In this document: piece after piece, positions 1 to 8,971 of the stretch | Layout: every line of letters starts with the position of its first letter | How positions within the stretch are numbered: position 1 is the stretch's first letter | Assembly: GCF_025639805.1 (NCBI RefSeq) | Contig: NZ_CP106735.1 | Span: 1,552,001-1,616,000, forward strand | Source: Reichenbachiella carrageenanivorans | GTDB taxonomy: Bacteria; Bacteroidota; Bacteroidia; Cytophagales; Cyclobacteriaceae | Length of the DNA: 64,000 nt | Direction of reading: 5' to 3' | The notes under the pieces: generated by a model | The model's database searches: none | The model's input: the letters and a program-made list of their open reading frames with translations, nothing else | Told to the model about the DNA's origin: nothing | Program-made: the position numbers and the translations under genes

Positions 1-648
1 CCTATTTCTACAGTATCATTGGCCTGCGAGGCCTTGCGCGATGAGCAAATCAGGAATACAGAGGGACTTAAAGAACGATATTTGAGCATTATCCATGATG
101 AAAACAAGCGACTAGGCTTGCAAGTAGAAAAAGTGCTACAAATGGCTGTGATCGAGCGAAACGACTTCAAACTTAAATTGGAAGAAGTAAACGTGCATGA
201 AATCATCGAAAAAGCGATAGCCAATATCATGATACAAGTAACTAATAAAGGGGGAGAACTCACCAAGGACCTCAAAGCGATTAATCAAACTCTAGTAGCG
301 GATCAGATGCATTTGACTAACATTGTTTATAATCTATTGGACAATGCAAATAAATATTCGGCCGAGGAGCCGTCGATCAAGGTAACGACACTTGACTATG
401 CTCATGGCATCATGATCAAAATAACAGATCATGGTATAGGGATGTCCAAGGACTTGGTCAGTAAAATATTCGATAAATTTTACCGAATTCCTACGGGCAA
501 CCTGCACGATGTCAAAGGCTTTGGCTTGGGGCTGGCTTATGTAAAAAGCATGGTGGAGGCTCACGGAGGGTCGATAGAAGTAAAAAGTGAATTGAAAAAA
601 GGCAGCGAGTTTACGGTCTTTTTGCCGTATCACCTAAACGAACAATGA
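1..648 (+). CDS. Sensor histidine kinase, C-terminal part (5' end outside window)
   Basis: The reading frame is open from base 1, so the gene begins upstream; the TTG at 19 is only an internal codon. The first residues (PISTVSLACEAL) match the stretch just after the phospho-accepting His of a HisKA H-box, so that His lies just outside the window. The ATPase domain follows: N-box NLLDNANKYS, G1 box DHGIGM, F-box DKFYR, G2 box GFGLGLAYVK, ending GSEFTVFLP. It should phosphorylate the regulator that starts one base after its stop (TGA ends 648, ATG at 650), a clear operon. The sensor domain and signal cannot be seen. Confidence 0.93.
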   Translation, partial: PISTVSLACEALRDEQIRNTEGLKERYLSIIHDENKRLGLQVEKVLQMAVIERNDFKLKLEEVNVHEIIEKAIANIMIQVTNKGGELTKDLKAINQTLVADQMHLTNIVYNLLDNANKYSAEEPSIKVTTLDYAHGIMIKITDHGIGMSKDLVSKIFDKFYRIPTGNLHDVKGFGLGLAYVKSMVEAHGGSIEVKSELKKGSEFTVFLPYHLNEQ

Positions 649-649
649 G

Positions 650-1345
650 ATGAGCAAAATCAAAATACTTTTGGTAGAGGACGACCCTAATTTAGGACAG
701 ATTCTCAATGAATATTTACAACTCAAAGGCTACGAAACTGTTTTGTGTCAGGATGGAGAAGCTGGTTTTGCAGCTTTTCAGCAGGGCGGTTTTGATTTTT
801 GTATTCTTGATGTGATGATGCCCAAGAAGGATGGTTTTTCCCTTGCTCGTGATATCCGAGCCATGGACAAGCAGACGCCTATGATATTTCTTACGGCCAA
901 GTCCATGAAAGAAGACACCATCGAAGGCCTGAAAATAGGAGCCGACGATTACTTGACAAAGCCCTTCAGTATGGAAGAGCTACTTCTGAGGATACAGGCC
1001 ATTTTGAAACGCACACACACGGGCGGAAACTCAAAAAGTACGACCACGGCTTACGAACTTGGATCCTTGGTGTTTAGGTATGACAAAAGCGTGCTAGAGC
1101 GACCTTCTGGCGATGTAAAGCTCACTTCTCGTGAAAACGAATTGCTCAAGTTATTCTGTGACCATATGAACGAAACTCTGGATCGTAGTGTGGCACTTAT
1201 GGCAATTTGGAAAGACGATAGTTATTTCAATGCCAGAAGTATGGATGTGTACATTGCCAAGCTTAGAAAATACATAAAAGAAGAAGAAGGAATCCATATT
1301 TTGACTGTGCATGGGCAGGGTTTTAAGCTTGTGAAAATCGACTAA
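650..1345 (+). CDS. OmpR/PhoB-family response regulator
   Basis: 231 residues, the usual length. An N-terminal receiver (about 1-120) has the acidic pair at 11-12, the phospho-acceptor Asp54 in ILDVMMP, the switch Thr in LTAKS and the Lys in LTKPF. A C-terminal winged-helix DNA-binding domain (about 130-231) carries LTSRENELL, the recognition-helix stretch SMDVYIAKLRKYI and the terminal hairpin VHGQGFKL. It is the cytoplasmic transcriptional output of the kinase directly upstream. The next gene starts 150 bases later, so the operon probably ends here. The regulon is unknown. Confidence 0.94.
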   Translation: MSKIKILLVEDDPNLGQILNEYLQLKGYETVLCQDGEAGFAAFQQGGFDFCILDVMMPKKDGFSLARDIRAMDKQTPMIFLTAKSMKEDTIEGLKIGADDYLTKPFSMEELLLRIQAILKRTHTGGNSKSTTTAYELGSLVFRYDKSVLERPSGDVKLTSRENELLKLFCDHMNETLDRSVALMAIWKDDSYFNARSMDVYIAKLRKYIKEEEGIHILTVHGQGFKLVKID

Positions 1346-1497
1346 ATTTCTTATCTTGGCTATCAGCCTAATCTCCATTTGGGCTTCGCTTGACTGATTC
1401 AATTCGATTGTCGTAGAATTAACAATTCTTTAAAACCTGCAAAGGGCAAAGTCATTCTACAATAGCTTTATTTGTTTACCCGAAAACCCAAAAATGT

Positions 1498-2226
1498 ATG
1501 CAACTAGTACCTTCTATATCAATCAAAGATGGTAAAGTAACCAGACTGACCAGAGGCGATTATGCCACAGGTAAAATTTATAATGAAAGCCCAGTAGACT
1601 TGGCTCGTCAGTTTGAAGATCATGGAATCAAAAGACTACATGTGATTGATTTGGATGGTGCTAAAAAAGGTGCGCCAGTTAACTACCATATACTAGAAAT
1701 GATGGCTGGCTATTCCAATATTTCTATCAACTTCTCTGGAGGAATCCATACAGATGGCGATGTGACTAAGTCTTTTGAGTTTGGAGCGGAAAGCATCACT
1801 TCTGCGACGATGGCGGTATATAAGCCCGATTTGTTTACTTCTTGGATGATGTCATATGGCAGAGAAAAGATAGCTCTAGGGGCAGATGCCTTGGATGGAT
1901 TGTTGCGAGTAGGAGGTTGGCAGAAGGGTACTAAAGTGGACTTGATGGAACACATCGAATATTTTTATTCTCGAGGATTGAAATATTTGAAAACAACAGA
2001 TATATCTAAGGAAGGGGCGATGGAAGGTCCCGCGTTGGAGCTTTACCAAGCTATAATAGAAAAATTCCCTAACCTATGCTTGTTTGCCAGTGGGGGCATG
2101 CGCAATATGGATGATATCCGAAAACTAGAAGAACTAGGTGTTTATGGGGTCATATTTGGTAAAGCCTTTTATGAAGGCAAAATCACACTAAAAGACATTG
2201 AGCAGTACACGGTAGGTGTCAGTTAA
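1498..2226 (+). CDS. HisA-family TIM-barrel protein, catalytic Asp8 replaced
   Basis: 242 residues, the length of HisA (ProFAR isomerase of histidine synthesis). It keeps the family landmarks: KDGKVTRLTRGDY at the N-terminus, LDGAKKG after strand 2, phosphate-binding SGGIHTDGD and FASGGMRNMDD, Asp130 in GADALDG and TTDISKEGAMEGP around 166-176. The canonical N-terminal motif PA(I/L)DL is here PSISI, so the general-acid Asp8 is Ser8. The first phosphate loop is SGGIH instead of GGGI(R/K). No other his genes flank it. It is either a HisA working by another residue or a paralogue with a different substrate; the exact reaction is not established. ATG 1498 gives the family N-terminus. Confidence 0.8.
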   Translation: MQLVPSISIKDGKVTRLTRGDYATGKIYNESPVDLARQFEDHGIKRLHVIDLDGAKKGAPVNYHILEMMAGYSNISINFSGGIHTDGDVTKSFEFGAESITSATMAVYKPDLFTSWMMSYGREKIALGADALDGLLRVGGWQKGTKVDLMEHIEYFYSRGLKYLKTTDISKEGAMEGPALELYQAIIEKFPNLCLFASGGMRNMDDIRKLEELGVYGVIFGKAFYEGKITLKDIEQYTVGVS

Positions 2227-2229
2227 GGA

Positions 2230-3708
2230 TTAAGAATCTTTGAATTTTGTTTTGTCATATACTGGTCGAGCTTTTTGTCTTGGTATGATCCAGTATATAC
2301 CGTCGCTTTTTTCTATTCTTTCGCTCTTATCATAGGGAGAAGGATGCTCTAGATCTTTTTGGTTGTCTCTTGGCGAACTCGATTTTTTACCAAAGACCAG
2401 ATTCATTCCAAATCTAAAATCAGCTGCATCTATTTGGGTTGCATCCCATACCTTGAGGAGTTTGTCTGATGCCATATAGATTTGGCAAGGGCCAAGGTTG
2501 ACTGCGGCAGCTAGTCCGACATCGATGCCTTGCTGAGGTATTCTGGACACATTGACGGAAAAGTCCAACGCACGCCCTACTTTACGAGTGTAGGCAGCCG
2601 AATAGATCATTCTGAAATGGCCTTGTACCACATGTGCAGCTATCGTGCCTGTAAATCTGTCATATGGAGTCAATTGATACATCAAACTTGCATATGAGGA
2701 AGTGTTGAGTCCGGTAGTATAAGCCTCATAGAGAGTAGTATCTTGTATCCTGTATTTCAATGAATCTATGTAGGCATCTCCAAAATCACCAACGTCGGCT
2801 AAGTCTATACCTTCAAACCGGAAAGTAGTATCTGCCAAGTGATAATTTTCTGTATCTACTTTCCATCGGATAAATCCTAAATCGTTTACCGAGACAGCAG
2901 CAGATAATTCTTTGGTGATTTTCCAATGCACACCTAGATCGATGCCAGCTCCGAGGTTGCCATTACTGATCATGTGTGTGGTAAGGTCGTTACTGTCCAT
3001 GATGTTGAACCCTGAAGTGTAGATCGCTGAATTTTTCAAGTTAAAGTTGGCTTGGTAGTTATCCTCTTCAAAGCCAATAGACCCGTCAAATTTGCTGTCG
3101 GTTACAGCACTCATCATGCCGTTGAGAAATTTCACTCTTACGCCGATATTTACACCTTTTCCAGGGAGACTTTTCCATATGCCAAAGCCATATTCTCTAT
3201 AATACCTTACATCTAGAGCTGTTCCTTTTAGGTCTAATCGATCTCCAATTAGTGGGGTGTTACCTTTCCATGCGGTATTTACTAGATCGTCGCTGTAAAA
3301 GCCTCTAGCCCCTATTCTTTCACGAATGAAAACGGAAAATCCTTGTGTTGCTGATTTTTTCCAACCTACATAGAACGTAGATATTTCAGCTTCAGCACTT
3401 ACGTAATTTCTTTTTTTAGAATTGTCTACAAATCGGTCAATATCCCATTTCCGTTCTCCATTTTCATTGGTGGTAATGGCGTCGTTGTAATTGGTGGGAC
3501 TGTTAAAGTCTACCATCACACCAGATAGCACGGGTATACCTACAAAAGTTTTTCCTTCTGGGAAGAATGCCGGATTGAAGTTGTTGCCTTGATAGGTACT
3601 GTTGGTCAGGTGATATAACGAAATACCAGATTGAGCCAAGGTCGGTGTAAACCCAGTCAGCACAAGGAGTAGGACGCAGATGTATGTTGTTTTCAGCTTA
3701 TAATTCAT
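2230..3708 (-). CDS. DUF5723-family outer-membrane protein
   Basis: 492 residues with a classical signal peptide (basic start, hydrophobic stretch, cleavage after TLAQ around residue 26), then NNFNPAFFP, typical of DUF5723 proteins of Bacteroidota. The remainder is rich in alternating aromatic/polar beta-strand sequence with repeated 'NVGVRVKF', 'LGAGIDLGVHW' and 'VGLAAAVNLGP' patterns, as in FadL/PorV-like barrels, so an outer-membrane beta-barrel is likely. The start ATG overlaps the 3' end of the upstream gene by 11 bases, so the two are co-translated and probably act together at the surface. The C-terminal ~50 residues are polar and lack a T9SS sorting domain. Specific function is unknown. 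Confidence 0.75.
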   Translation of the reverse strand: MNYKLKTTYICVLLLVLTGFTPTLAQSGISLYHLTNSTYQGNNFNPAFFPEGKTFVGIPVLSGVMVDFNSPTNYNDAITTNENGERKWDIDRFVDNSKKRNYVSAEAEISTFYVGWKKSATQGFSVFIRERIGARGFYSDDLVNTAWKGNTPLIGDRLDLKGTALDVRYYREYGFGIWKSLPGKGVNIGVRVKFLNGMMSAVTDSKFDGSIGFEEDNYQANFNLKNSAIYTSGFNIMDSNDLTTHMISNGNLGAGIDLGVHWKITKELSAAVSVNDLGFIRWKVDTENYHLADTTFRFEGIDLADVGDFGDAYIDSLKYRIQDTTLYEAYTTGLNTSSYASLMYQLTPYDRFTGTIAAHVVQGHFRMIYSAAYTRKVGRALDFSVNVSRIPQQGIDVGLAAAVNLGPCQIYMASDKLLKVWDATQIDAADFRFGMNLVFGKKSSSPRDNQKDLEHPSPYDKSERIEKSDGIYWIIPRQKARPVYDKTKFKDS

Positions 3709-5389
3709 GTTTCACATTTGCTTGAGTGCCTACTTTGAGGGTCATCTCATAGTCTGAAAATAATTTGACATAGTTGTCGTCTGCCGCTTTGTAGCTGGTG
3801 ATATGGGTGACGATATTTAATATGCTGGCATTTATCAATTCTTGATAACCATGCCCGCGATATAATTTTATAGTGTCCTTGTTAACGATTTTTTCCTCTA
3901 TTCGCCCCGTGGACAAAAGCTCTGGGGATTTTATAAATGAGATATCTAGAAACTCAAACAATACGCTGGAGTCTGAGTCCAAAAATTGCATATCTATCGA
4001 CCCTTCGAGAGGCAGTTCGTTGTGGGTAGTTAGTATGAGTCTGATGGTGTCTGCATCTTCAAAGTCGAAAGCTTCAATACCAGTCCCAAAGTTTCTTGAC
4101 AACCCCTCTAGTTTCACATCGAGAGGGAGGTTGATCTCTGTGACTACTTCTACCTCGCTAGTTGAACTTACAAAGTTTCTGTCTTGATCATTTGCATTAT
4201 TATAGTTTGATCCCGCTGTCAAATCGATATTGAAGCTGGTTGGAGATATTGCAAATAGCTCTCTTAGGTTAGAGTTGGTTTCATTGGTTCGAATGATGGA
4301 GCTGAGTGAAGTGCCTACCTGTGTAGTACTTGGCGCTCTTACCAGTTGTGGACTTGCCGTAATGTCTCCAGACAAGTTTACTGTAGTGCCTTTTGAATTG
4401 GTAGAGGAGATACCTCCCATGTTGAGACCCATCGGTACACCAAACCCATTGCTGATATAAAAGCTGACTTGTGGCGCGTTGAAGCTCAAGCTATTTTCCG
4501 AAAGGTCTTCGAAAAATCCCATGTCAACGGTCTGGTTTTCTATATTGATAGTTTTGTCACCAAACCAGCCATATATTTCTGAAAAATCAGCGTTGGTAAT
4601 GGAAAGTGTGTAGTCTATAAAATCGGTACTACTTACGCCCTCTCCTGTTTTCACTTTCAGTGTGCTATCGAATACTCCACTAAAAAAATTGGTATTGCCT
4701 GTGCCAGGCACTTGAACAATGATGGTTTTGTGATTTGTCAGATCTTGAGTGGCTTGATTGGAGCTATTGCCAGGTACGGTGCCTGATAGTATCATGGGTG
4801 CTCCAGTGTCTAGGTTTACAATGTCAGTAAGTGTAAGCTCATACTCAAGCTCAGATTGGTATTGGTTGGTAATGTCTAGCGTTATAGTACCTGTAGAATA
4901 CTTTACAGAATCCAGTTCTTCGTTGTTGGGGGAGGTGTATTCAAACGTTAGCGTTTGTGTCGGAATTACAATGTCCTGATTGCTCGGAGAGACAGGAATA
5001 TCTGCTAAGTTCGGACTAATTATACCTGGGTTAGATACATCTTGTAGTACTATGACTTGTGCATAATCGTCGAAATAGGTCGTGTCCAGATAGGTGATTG
5101 CGAGCAGCTTGCTATTGTCTTCAGTGATCAATAGGTTAGGGTCGTCCAGTTTATCGATCAGGTCCTTAATGGTGTATGTGGTTTGACCAATGGGAATAGA
5201 TGCGTCAGGTGTATATAGAGGCACTTCGATGTCGTCGAAATCTAATTCTCCCATATTACACATGGAAAATAAGAGTACTATCACCCCATAGCTTATGGTG
5301 TTTAGATAGTGGTTTTTTTGAGTCAAAATAGATTTGATAAGTTGCACAAAGTTTATTTTTTTCACACTTATTAGCGCATTCAATAGCAA
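3698..5389 (-). CDS. Hypothetical surface (lipo)protein, partner of the DUF5723 gene
   Basis: I do not recognise a named family. A hydrophobic segment (ISYGVIVLLFSM) is followed by Cys and an acidic stretch (GELDFDD), as in a lipoprotein signal, although Met at position -1 is unusual for a lipobox. The long form begins at TTG 5389; shorter starts at GTG 5365 or TTG 5326 put a more normal n-region before the hydrophobic core, and the true start is uncertain. The rest is Asp/Ser/Thr-rich beta-type sequence with no membrane segments, which suggests an extracytoplasmic beta-sandwich protein. It overlaps the DUF5723 gene by 11 bases. No catalytic motif is seen. Confidence 0.65.
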   Translation of the reverse strand: MLLNALISVKKINFVQLIKSILTQKNHYLNTISYGVIVLLFSMCNMGELDFDDIEVPLYTPDASIPIGQTTYTIKDLIDKLDDPNLLITEDNSKLLAITYLDTTYFDDYAQVIVLQDVSNPGIISPNLADIPVSPSNQDIVIPTQTLTFEYTSPNNEELDSVKYSTGTITLDITNQYQSELEYELTLTDIVNLDTGAPMILSGTVPGNSSNQATQDLTNHKTIIVQVPGTGNTNFFSGVFDSTLKVKTGEGVSSTDFIDYTLSITNADFSEIYGWFGDKTINIENQTVDMGFFEDLSENSLSFNAPQVSFYISNGFGVPMGLNMGGISSTNSKGTTVNLSGDITASPQLVRAPSTTQVGTSLSSIIRTNETNSNLRELFAISPTSFNIDLTAGSNYNNANDQDRNFVSSTSEVEVVTEINLPLDVKLEGLSRNFGTGIEAFDFEDADTIRLILTTHNELPLEGSIDMQFLDSDSSVLFEFLDISFIKSPELLSTGRIEEKIVNKDTIKLYRGHGYQELINASILNIVTHITSYKAADDNYVKLFSDYEMTLKVGTQANVKHEL

Positions 5390-5477
5390 TATACTAATAT
5401 TTCCATTCTCTAAAATGCTAAATACTAAACGGTTAAGATCAGGGATATTGCTTGTATATCAAAAATAGAGAGCAGAT

Positions 5478-5960
5478 TTATAAGGTACGGATAGATTCTT
5501 CTACTTTTTTCCTCATCTCAACTTTGTATTGTGCTAATTTTTCGGCAACAATTTCGTCGTGACTTCCTATGATCTGCGCAGCAAGTATGCCTGCATTCTT
5601 AGCACCATCTAGGGCTACGGTAGCTACAGGCACACCACCTGGCATTTGCAAAATAGACAATACAGAATCCCATCCGTCTATTGAATTGCTAGACTTGACA
5701 GGTACGCCGATCACGGGTAGGGTGGTAATCGCCGCTACCATGCCTGGCAAGTGCGCAGCACCTCCTGCTCCTGCGATGATTACTTGTAGTCCACGCGATC
5801 TGGCATTTTCGGCATAGTCTACCATGCGGTGTGGGGTACGGTGAGCAGATACAATAGTGAGTTCATACGCTACGCCTAATTGATCGAGTACTTCTGCGGC
5901 CTGATTCATGATGTTCAGGTCGCTTTTGCTCCCCATGATTATTCCTACTGATGGCTTCAT
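5478..5960 (-). CDS. purE: N5-carboxyaminoimidazole ribonucleotide mutase
   Basis: 160 residues, standard for class I PurE. Signature motifs are GSKSD at 10-14, SAHRTP at 38-43 (catalytic His40) and the CO2/phosphate loop [11 protein letters not shown] at 63-73. It converts N5-CAIR to CAIR in de novo purine synthesis, after PurK. The purK stop and the purE start share one A (TAATG), so translation is coupled. It is the last gene of the feoA-feoB-MutS-like-purK-purE run. Confidence 0.97.
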   Translation of the reverse strand: MKPSVGIIMGSKSDLNIMNQAAEVLDQLGVAYELTIVSAHRTPHRMVDYAENARSRGLQVIIAGAGGAAHLPGMVAAITTLPVIGVPVKSSNSIDGWDSVLSILQMPGGVPVATVALDGAKNAGILAAQIIGSHDEIVAEKLAQYKVEMRKKVEESIRTL

Positions 5961-7096
5961 TATGCTTTGATTTTTATGGATTCTTTTACTGATCGAGCAA
6001 TGGTTTTGAGGTCTTCTAAGTGATCTCCTACCAAGGTCACGTGTCCCATTTTCCTAAAGGGTTTGGTTAATTTTTTTCCATACAAATGTACGTGAAGTCC
6101 TTCAATCTGTAAGGCTTCTTCTAGCCCTTCGTATTGGGCCAAACCAGTGTAGCCTTCTTCGCCTAGCAGGTTGATCATCACAGAAGCTCCTTTGATGGCG
6201 GTGTCCCCTAGTGGCAAGTTGAGTATGGCTCGGATGTGCTGTTCAAACTGTGAAGTCACATTGGCTTCTATCGTCTGGTGACCGCTGTTGTGCGTACGTG
6301 GTGCACATTCGTTTACGATTACGTCGCCGTCTTTGGTAGTAAACATTTCTACCGCTAGCAAACCTACCATGTCGAGTGATGAGATAACTTTTTTGGCCAA
6401 TTCTCTTGCTTTGATTCTAATGTCTTCACTAATGCTAGAGGGTGAAAATAAAAACTCCACCAAGTTGGCTTCTGGATGATATTCTAATTCTACCACGGGG
6501 TAGGTGTTCATTTCTCCATCCGCGTTTCGGGCTACGATCACGGAGATTTCCTTGTCGTAATCCACAAATTTTTCTATCAGCGCAGGTTTGTCAAATCCTT
6601 TTGAGATGTCAGCTTCTGTTCGGATCACCTGTACGCCACGGCCGTCGTATCCTTCGGTGCGAAGCTTGTGTACACCCGGAAGTAGGTCTGTGTGCTGATG
6701 CAGCTCCTCTAGCGACTGGGTCAGTACGAAAGGAGAAGTGGGAATGTCGTTGTCTAAATAGAATTGCTTTTGAATGCCCTTGTCCTTGATGATTTTGAGC
6801 GCACGAGGCTGAGGAAAAACTTTTTTACCTTGTTTTTCGAGTGCTTCTAACGCTTCTATGCTTACATTCTCTATCTCCACGGTGATGAGGTCACAAGTAG
6901 CACCAAAGGCCATGACTTGATCGTAGTCTTTGATGTCCCCATTTACAAATTCGGTTGCTAGATGCTTGCACGGGGCATTAGGATCTGGGTCCATCGATTT
7001 GATATCTAAATTCAAGTCTATGGCAGATTGGATCATCATACGGCCGAGCTGGCCACCACCTAATACGCCTATCTTTACATTGGGATCAAAACTCAT
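5960..7096 (-). CDS. purK: N5-carboxyaminoimidazole ribonucleotide synthase
   Basis: ATP-grasp enzyme that carboxylates AIR with ATP and bicarbonate to give N5-CAIR, the substrate of PurE. Motifs: [14 protein letters not shown] at the N-terminus, DGRGVQV and [12 protein letters not shown] in the ATP-grasp core, EMF and [12 protein letters not shown] in the metal-binding part. The start at 7096 ([10 protein letters not shown]) gives 378 residues and matches the family; an in-frame ATG at 7138 would add 14 unrelated residues and is less likely. It is one-base overlapped with purE. Confidence 0.95.
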   Translation of the reverse strand: MSFDPNVKIGVLGGGQLGRMMIQSAIDLNLDIKSMDPDPNAPCKHLATEFVNGDIKDYDQVMAFGATCDLITVEIENVSIEALEALEKQGKKVFPQPRALKIIKDKGIQKQFYLDNDIPTSPFVLTQSLEELHQHTDLLPGVHKLRTEGYDGRGVQVIRTEADISKGFDKPALIEKFVDYDKEISVIVARNADGEMNTYPVVELEYHPEANLVEFLFSPSSISEDIRIKARELAKKVISSLDMVGLLAVEMFTTKDGDVIVNECAPRTHNSGHQTIEANVTSQFEQHIRAILNLPLGDTAIKGASVMINLLGEEGYTGLAQYEGLEEALQIEGLHVHLYGKKLTKPFRKMGHVTLVGDHLEDLKTIARSVKESIKIKA

Positions 7097-7158
7097 CTGA
7101 TATTCTGCTTGTGATGGGCGCAAAGCTAAACAGCACAAGGCAATCCTTGAAGTGTTTC

Positions 7159-8967
7159 CTATTTTTTGATAATACCCATCTTTTCCATCAGTTTGCTGGC
7201 ATTGAAACTACCGCAGGGTGCCAGAGACAATTTGTAATCGAAAATAATCTCATCATCTACGATAGAGCTATTGAAACTCATGTTTTGGATATTGGGTTGA
7301 TCTTTCGATAAAGCCGATAGCTGGATGTCGTGAGTAGAAATCAGTCCCCGACAATTTTCTTTGATCAATTGGTCTATCAGAGAGAGCGCACCTTTGTGGC
7401 GGTCTTCCGAATTGGTGCCTTTCAGAATTTCGTCGAGCATATAGAAGATAGGTTCGCCCTGTTGCAAAAGGTCGAGCAGCTGCTTGAGCCGCTTGAGTTC
7501 TGCATAAAATGAACTGACGTTTTCCTCTAAATTGTCTTGTGTGCGCATGCTGGTGAAAAGCTGAACGAGAGACAGCTCAAACTTTCGAGCACAAACGGGT
7601 GCGCCCATTTGTGCCAGCACGAGATTGATACCTATCGTGCGGAGAAAGGTGCTCTTGCCCGACATGTTGGAGCCTGTGACTAGCCCGAGTCTGCCTTTGC
7701 CCGACAGCGTGAAATCATTGCTTACACGCTGGGTAGACTTGATCAACGGATGTGCCATTTGCTCAGCGACTAGCACGTGATCCGTGTCCGATAACTTTGG
7801 GAAGGTAAAGGTAGGATTAGCGTAAGCGAACGAGGCCAAGTCAGACAAGGCGTCGATTTGATGCACCGCATCGAACCAGTTTTGCACATGATGGATGTTT
7901 TTCTTTTTCCATTGGACCGCTAGGAGTAGCCAGTTGACATCGAGCAAAAAAAGTACATTGAAAGGCAAATACAGGATATTGGCTCTGCTGAGCAAAAACA
8001 TCAAAATCCTGCGAAGGCGCATGATAGCGGAAGAGGCAGACTGACCTTTGGTTTTTAGTTGGTCGTGTAGTCGAGTAAGTAGCGGAGACTCAAAAGATTT
8101 TTTTTCTATTTCTATAATCACGTGCTCATAGCCTTTCAGGAAGTCAGCAATATTTCCAAACTCATTGGTGAGGTCCATCAATGGCTTGAATAGGATAGAC
8201 AACAAGGCGAGGTTGATCAGAATGGGGAGATAAATCCACTGATACGGCCAACCCAAGATATTGATACCCGCGAGAATAGTCAATGCAGCAGCAGGCATGA
8301 TGAATCTCATGATATTCCAAAATGGCTTGTCGATTTGACTCAATTTGAGGTCTATCCACTGGATGAGTGAGACGACTACGTTGGCATATTTTTCATTTTT
8401 ACGATCCCCATGATAGCCATAGGCCGTTAGGTTTTGCCTCCATTCCGTATCGGTGGAGAGTTCTTGTATGGCGGCATGTCGTTCTTCGATTTCGTTTTTG
8501 GTGGATCGGTGTAGCAGCCAGTTTTTGATTAATGCTCTTGTGCCAGACAGTTTGCTTCGCACCAATAATTGGAATAAGGAATTAGAACCAAAAAGATCGA
8601 TATCTGGAGCATAGGCATGATTTGTACCCAAATAGTCGAGTCCATTGTCGAGGTCCGAAAAGGCTCCGTTGGCACGTTTTATTTCATTTTCATTAACTAC
8701 AAGAAGTGCTTGGTGTTGGGTCAGTCCAAATTTGGCTTGGTTGTGCTTTCGGATGACCCAGCCAAAAACAGGAACAAACGCCACTACTGAAAGGAGCATG
8801 CTTTGGATTTCGCGTGTATTGGCGAAATAGATGAAAGCGACTAGAAAAACAAGAAACGAGCAGACCCTGATCCATGAAAGTGTCGTCGCTTTTTGTTCTA
8901 GCTTTTGTGATTCTGCATGTAAAGTTTCTACCCTTGTGGTGAAAAAAGAGGCGTTGGTTTCGGTCAT
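7159..8967 (-). CDS. Membrane-anchored MutS-like ATPase
   Basis: 602 residues. The C-terminal ~200 residues are a MutS-type ABC ATPase: Walker A GSNMSGKSTFLR, the Q/D region TRTQDNLEENVSSF-like segment, Walker B YMLDEILKGTNSEDR and the H-loop STHDI. The N-terminal half has no mismatch-recognition, connector or Smr domain. It has instead two hydrophobic helices at about 29-50 and 54-73 and another pair at about 222-266. MutS-family proteins of this build occur widely in Bacteroidota, but I know of no tested function; the membrane segments make a role in ordinary mismatch repair doubtful. It sits 4 bases after feoB and before purK in the same operon. Confidence 0.85.
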   Translation of the reverse strand: MTETNASFFTTRVETLHAESQKLEQKATTLSWIRVCSFLVFLVAFIYFANTREIQSMLLSVVAFVPVFGWVIRKHNQAKFGLTQHQALLVVNENEIKRANGAFSDLDNGLDYLGTNHAYAPDIDLFGSNSLFQLLVRSKLSGTRALIKNWLLHRSTKNEIEERHAAIQELSTDTEWRQNLTAYGYHGDRKNEKYANVVVSLIQWIDLKLSQIDKPFWNIMRFIMPAAALTILAGINILGWPYQWIYLPILINLALLSILFKPLMDLTNEFGNIADFLKGYEHVIIEIEKKSFESPLLTRLHDQLKTKGQSASSAIMRLRRILMFLLSRANILYLPFNVLFLLDVNWLLLAVQWKKKNIHHVQNWFDAVHQIDALSDLASFAYANPTFTFPKLSDTDHVLVAEQMAHPLIKSTQRVSNDFTLSGKGRLGLVTGSNMSGKSTFLRTIGINLVLAQMGAPVCARKFELSLVQLFTSMRTQDNLEENVSSFYAELKRLKQLLDLLQQGEPIFYMLDEILKGTNSEDRHKGALSLIDQLIKENCRGLISTHDIQLSALSKDQPNIQNMSFNSSIVDDEIIFDYKLSLAPCGSFNASKLMEKMGIIKK

Positions 8968-8971
8968 TAAT

